This document shows, piece by piece, positions 61,390 to 64,000 of a DNA stretch of 64,000 bases. Position 1 is the first letter of the stretch; each line of letters begins with the position of its first letter. The translations under genes and the position numbers were made by a program. This DNA comes from Salvia splendens (lineage: Eukaryota; Streptophyta; Magnoliopsida; Lamiales; Lamiaceae): NCBI RefSeq assembly GCF_004379255.2, contig NC_056040.1, positions 1,964,257-2,028,256 of the forward strand, read 5' to 3'. The notes beneath the pieces are model-generated. The model did not search any database. It saw nothing but the letters and a program-made list of their open reading frames with translations, and was not told the origin of the DNA.

Positions 61390-64000
61390 TTAATTTGATG
61401 AGTGAAATTGAATATGTGGAGTTTGATCTACAGAAGGAATTTCAAGAAGCCAATCTTCTCCATTAATATATGAAGTGGCCATATATGGAGCTGCCTCAGA
61501 TTGCTTCAACTGTTTCCCATATGCCACTCTATTTGTAGCGTCGGATCCGGGACCGTAGCATTCGTACTCCCCATATGACACCGTTCTGAAATAAAATAAA
61601 ACACGATTAGAGGTGTCAAAATTGGCCCGACCCGAGTAATTTGGTCATAGGTGTGCAGACAATCCAAAGATGAACGATCCCATAGCTCAGTCCCAACTCC
61701 ACACTTTGACAACTTTATTCACAACCTTTGTCAAAACAAAATTCACCTAGCTTCAATTAAATGGACAGCATTGGTTATCAAGTCTCACTTTATTTAGTTC
61801 AATCTAACATTAGTGTAATGGATATATGTGTGCATAGGAGAATATTTTTGGGTTAATTTAATTATTGATGTACCAGTCCTCAGCCAATTTACAATTTAGA
61901 TGCAACTCTGAAAATGATGCAACACTAAAGGCTCAATTTTTTATATGTATTGAATTTTTCACTCAAATTCATATCGAGCAGTGTAAAACGACATGGTAGA
62001 TTTCATTCAATAGTCACCCATGCACATAATTGATTGAACTTGCCACGTTCTCATTAGTAAAAAAATGATGTGACAAACTTACTACAAACCAAAGATATGT
62101 ACACGTAAAATGGCAATTTATAACCATATAGTTTAAAGAAAAAACATAGGTAATAGGAAATTCTAGGAGATAATTTGGAAATTTTGTGGTATAATATGAT
62201 TTTTCAAAGTTTTATTAGTAGTATCTAATTATCTAAATTCAAGAATATGGAATTTTATCTCGTGCTCGAGCTTTTTAACCCCTTGACTAACTCATTCATC
62301 TTACTTTGCTATTTCTATTTACTTTCATATAAATATTAAGAAATTATAATAAAAAAATTTGAGACTCGTTCAATTTTCTCTAAGTTAAGTTTAATTATAG
62401 TAACAAAAGATGCATGATATATGAAGGGATATTGAGAACATACTGATCTCTAGAAGGATCTCTCCAGTTATTCCAACCATCACCGGAAACAACATCGGAC
62501 ATGTAACATTTGGCGAAAACGGTGGTTGCATAACGGCCCCAAGCTCGGCCCAGCCACACTTTCCCGCCCCCGCTAATGCTGCATTTCACGAATGAGAACC
62601 CCGTTTTCTCGTCCACTGAATCCCTCGCCTGAGCCGCGATGCACCCGCTCACAATACCGCTTTCCTCCACTTTTGCCGTCGAATTTATCGTGCACTCCTG
62701 CATTTTTTATTTTTTTTTTCTCTCTATTATAAGATGTATGCTAATTGTTATAGAGTAAAGGTCCAGTGGCAAATGCAGAAAAAGGTATTGGTAGAAACTC
62801 AAACTATTTTTATAATTTCTAGAGAAGCTACAATTATTTTTAATAATTTACACAGATTTTAATAGATACAAGAAGAAAAAAAATAAATAATAGGGCTCAA
62901 ATGAAGTGCTCAAGGGGCTTGAGCCACGACCAAGTTGATTTTTTCTCCCTTTTATAGTACATTTAATTTTATACTTATGCAAAAGCTCCTATCAATTATC
63001 TAACCATAAAAAAATATAATAAAATTATTTCTATCGATTTTTTTCACTAAATGGAAAAAATCCACCACACTTTAATTTTGTTCAATAATTCCAAATTAAC
63101 AATTAGGTATTATGTTGACGTATGTAAAATAGTATACTATTAACAAATAAATATGACAAACATATACCTCAAAAAGTGATCTAGCATTCCCAAAAATGAA
63201 ATCAATAGATCCCTGGATGAAACATTCTTTATAATAATGTCTGCCTCTAGCATCATTCAATGTGTCTTGAAATCCATAAAATCCACATCCATAAAATGCA
63301 GATTGATCGCCTGAAACGCTAATTGCCACCGCCTGCCCTCCGCTTTCTCCGGGATGCGGTGCCGGAGCTGTGTTCTTCACCGATTTTTATAGTTAAATAA
63401 AAATAATTATTAAACCGATATAAGAAATAATACGAGGTGGAGGAGGAGAAATTACCACAAAACTAATATTATACGCTACGAAATTGGAAGCCGGCACGGC
63501 AAAAGTAGAACTGTAGTTGGTTCCTCCGGTCGAATTAGCCGTGTCGTTCCATGCTACGGCCGTGTTGCGATAGCCTTTACCCTGAATTATTATATTCGTC
63601 TTGTTGGAGTTCACCACCACTTTTTCCCTGCACCCATAATAACATGTTCACATGTACTGATGAAATGAAATTTTTTAAAAATTAAAAATAAGTAAATAAA
63701 ACCTACCTATAAGTGCCGGAATCGACCATGATGAGTGTCCACGAGCGGCTAAAATCCGGGGCCGCATCTATAGCTTTTTGGATGCTGCTAAAATTGGCGC
63801 ATCCCTTCGTGTCAACCGTCATCACGACACTGATCTTCTTCGATGATTTGAGATCCGGACTCCAATTTAGGGTTTCGTTACACGAACTCTTTTGCCTCCG
63901 ATGATGATGGTGATGATGATGACTATGGTGTTTCTTGTAGATAACATCTTCTACATTGCAAAATATGTCTTCTAACCCTAGTTTCCGGCCTACTTTACAC
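61390..64000 (-). CDS. pectinesterase (pectin methylesterase), 5' end beyond the window
   Basis: Five exons are visible right to left: 64000-63707 (partial), 63627-63456, 63374-63168, 62697-62444, 61585-61390. The enzyme removes methyl esters from cell-wall homogalacturonan. Family motifs in order are [35 protein letters not shown] (catalytic Asp), GSIDFIFG (second catalytic Asp) and WLGRAWG (catalytic Arg; Ala where most family members have Pro). There is a short Asn/Ser-rich tail after EDWL. No PMEI-type pro-domain is seen in the visible part; ahead of the catalytic domain lies a histidine cluster (two His, Ser, seven His, then Arg-Arg) encoded at about 63900-63935. The start codon and any signal peptide are outside the window. 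Confidence 0.9.
62700..63167. other. pectinesterase intron 3, AT-rich
   Basis: Intron between 62697 and 63168. Nothing beyond AT-rich sequence is recognised. Confidence 0.6.

Noticed and set aside
1..64000. A wholly new multi-gene system
   Set aside because: The genes have unrelated known roles and the mix of strands shows no functional cluster; novelty here lies in mobile elements and gene decay.

Overview
The window is plant nuclear DNA, almost certainly from a eudicot. Genes carry many short introns with GT...AG borders. Intergenic DNA is AT-rich and full of small non-autonomous DNA transposons (Stowaway-, Tourist/Harbinger- and Mutator-like). The proteins are plant-specific: chloroplast EF-G, an ACR10-type ACT-repeat protein, a NodGS/FluG-type glutamine synthetase-like protein, SHOOT GRAVITROPISM 6 and a pectin methylesterase. 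I cannot fix the family from sequence alone; a Lamiales-type asterid is only a guess.

Layout, left to right. 1-5.3 kb: AT-rich DNA with two intron-containing tRNA-Tyr(GTA) genes (the first looks decayed), a Stowaway-like MITE and a strikingly GC-rich Tourist-like foldback. 5.4-6.8 kb (+): a tiny UPF0729/C18orf32-like membrane protein. 8.7-12.4 kb (+): chloroplast elongation factor G. 12.7-13.7 kb: a duplicated 3' part of the UPF0729 gene, so EF-G is flanked by an intact gene and its partial copy. 15.8-18.3 kb (+): ACR10-like protein. 18.5-21.0 kb (-): a 13-exon HGSNAT-like acetyltransferase gene with an in-frame stop and a one-base frameshift. 22.4-24.3 kb (+): PP2A B' (B56) subunit. 25.2-31.4 kb (-): 18-exon NodGS. 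31.5-39 kb: transposon-rich DNA with Stowaway MITEs, three elements with 9-bp target duplications (Mutator-like), and a broken cytosolic ribosomal protein S23 (uS12) gene that keeps its promoter motifs. 39.4-60.7 kb (+): SGR6 in 51 exons, whose spliced length is exactly divisible by three (1,729 aa). 61.4 kb to the right edge (-): a pectinesterase that runs off the window.

The genes have unrelated housekeeping roles and are not an operon or pathway. In Arabidopsis, as I recall, ACR10, SGR6 and PME14/15 lie near one another on chromosome 2, so this may be a conserved syntenic block.

Most noteworthy: (1) a 1.2-kb foldback element (37565-38766) with a 9-bp target duplication, arms built from repeated short palindromes, and a tRNA-like sequence with Pol III A and B boxes in each arm; (2) two independent lesions in the HGSNAT-like gene; (3) an S23 pseudogene behind an apparently intact promoter; (4) repeated local duplication of exon 3' ends together with their splice donors (ACR10 intron 1, SGR6 introns 27 and 45). 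I saw no biosynthetic cluster, virus, CRISPR array or wholly new protein system.
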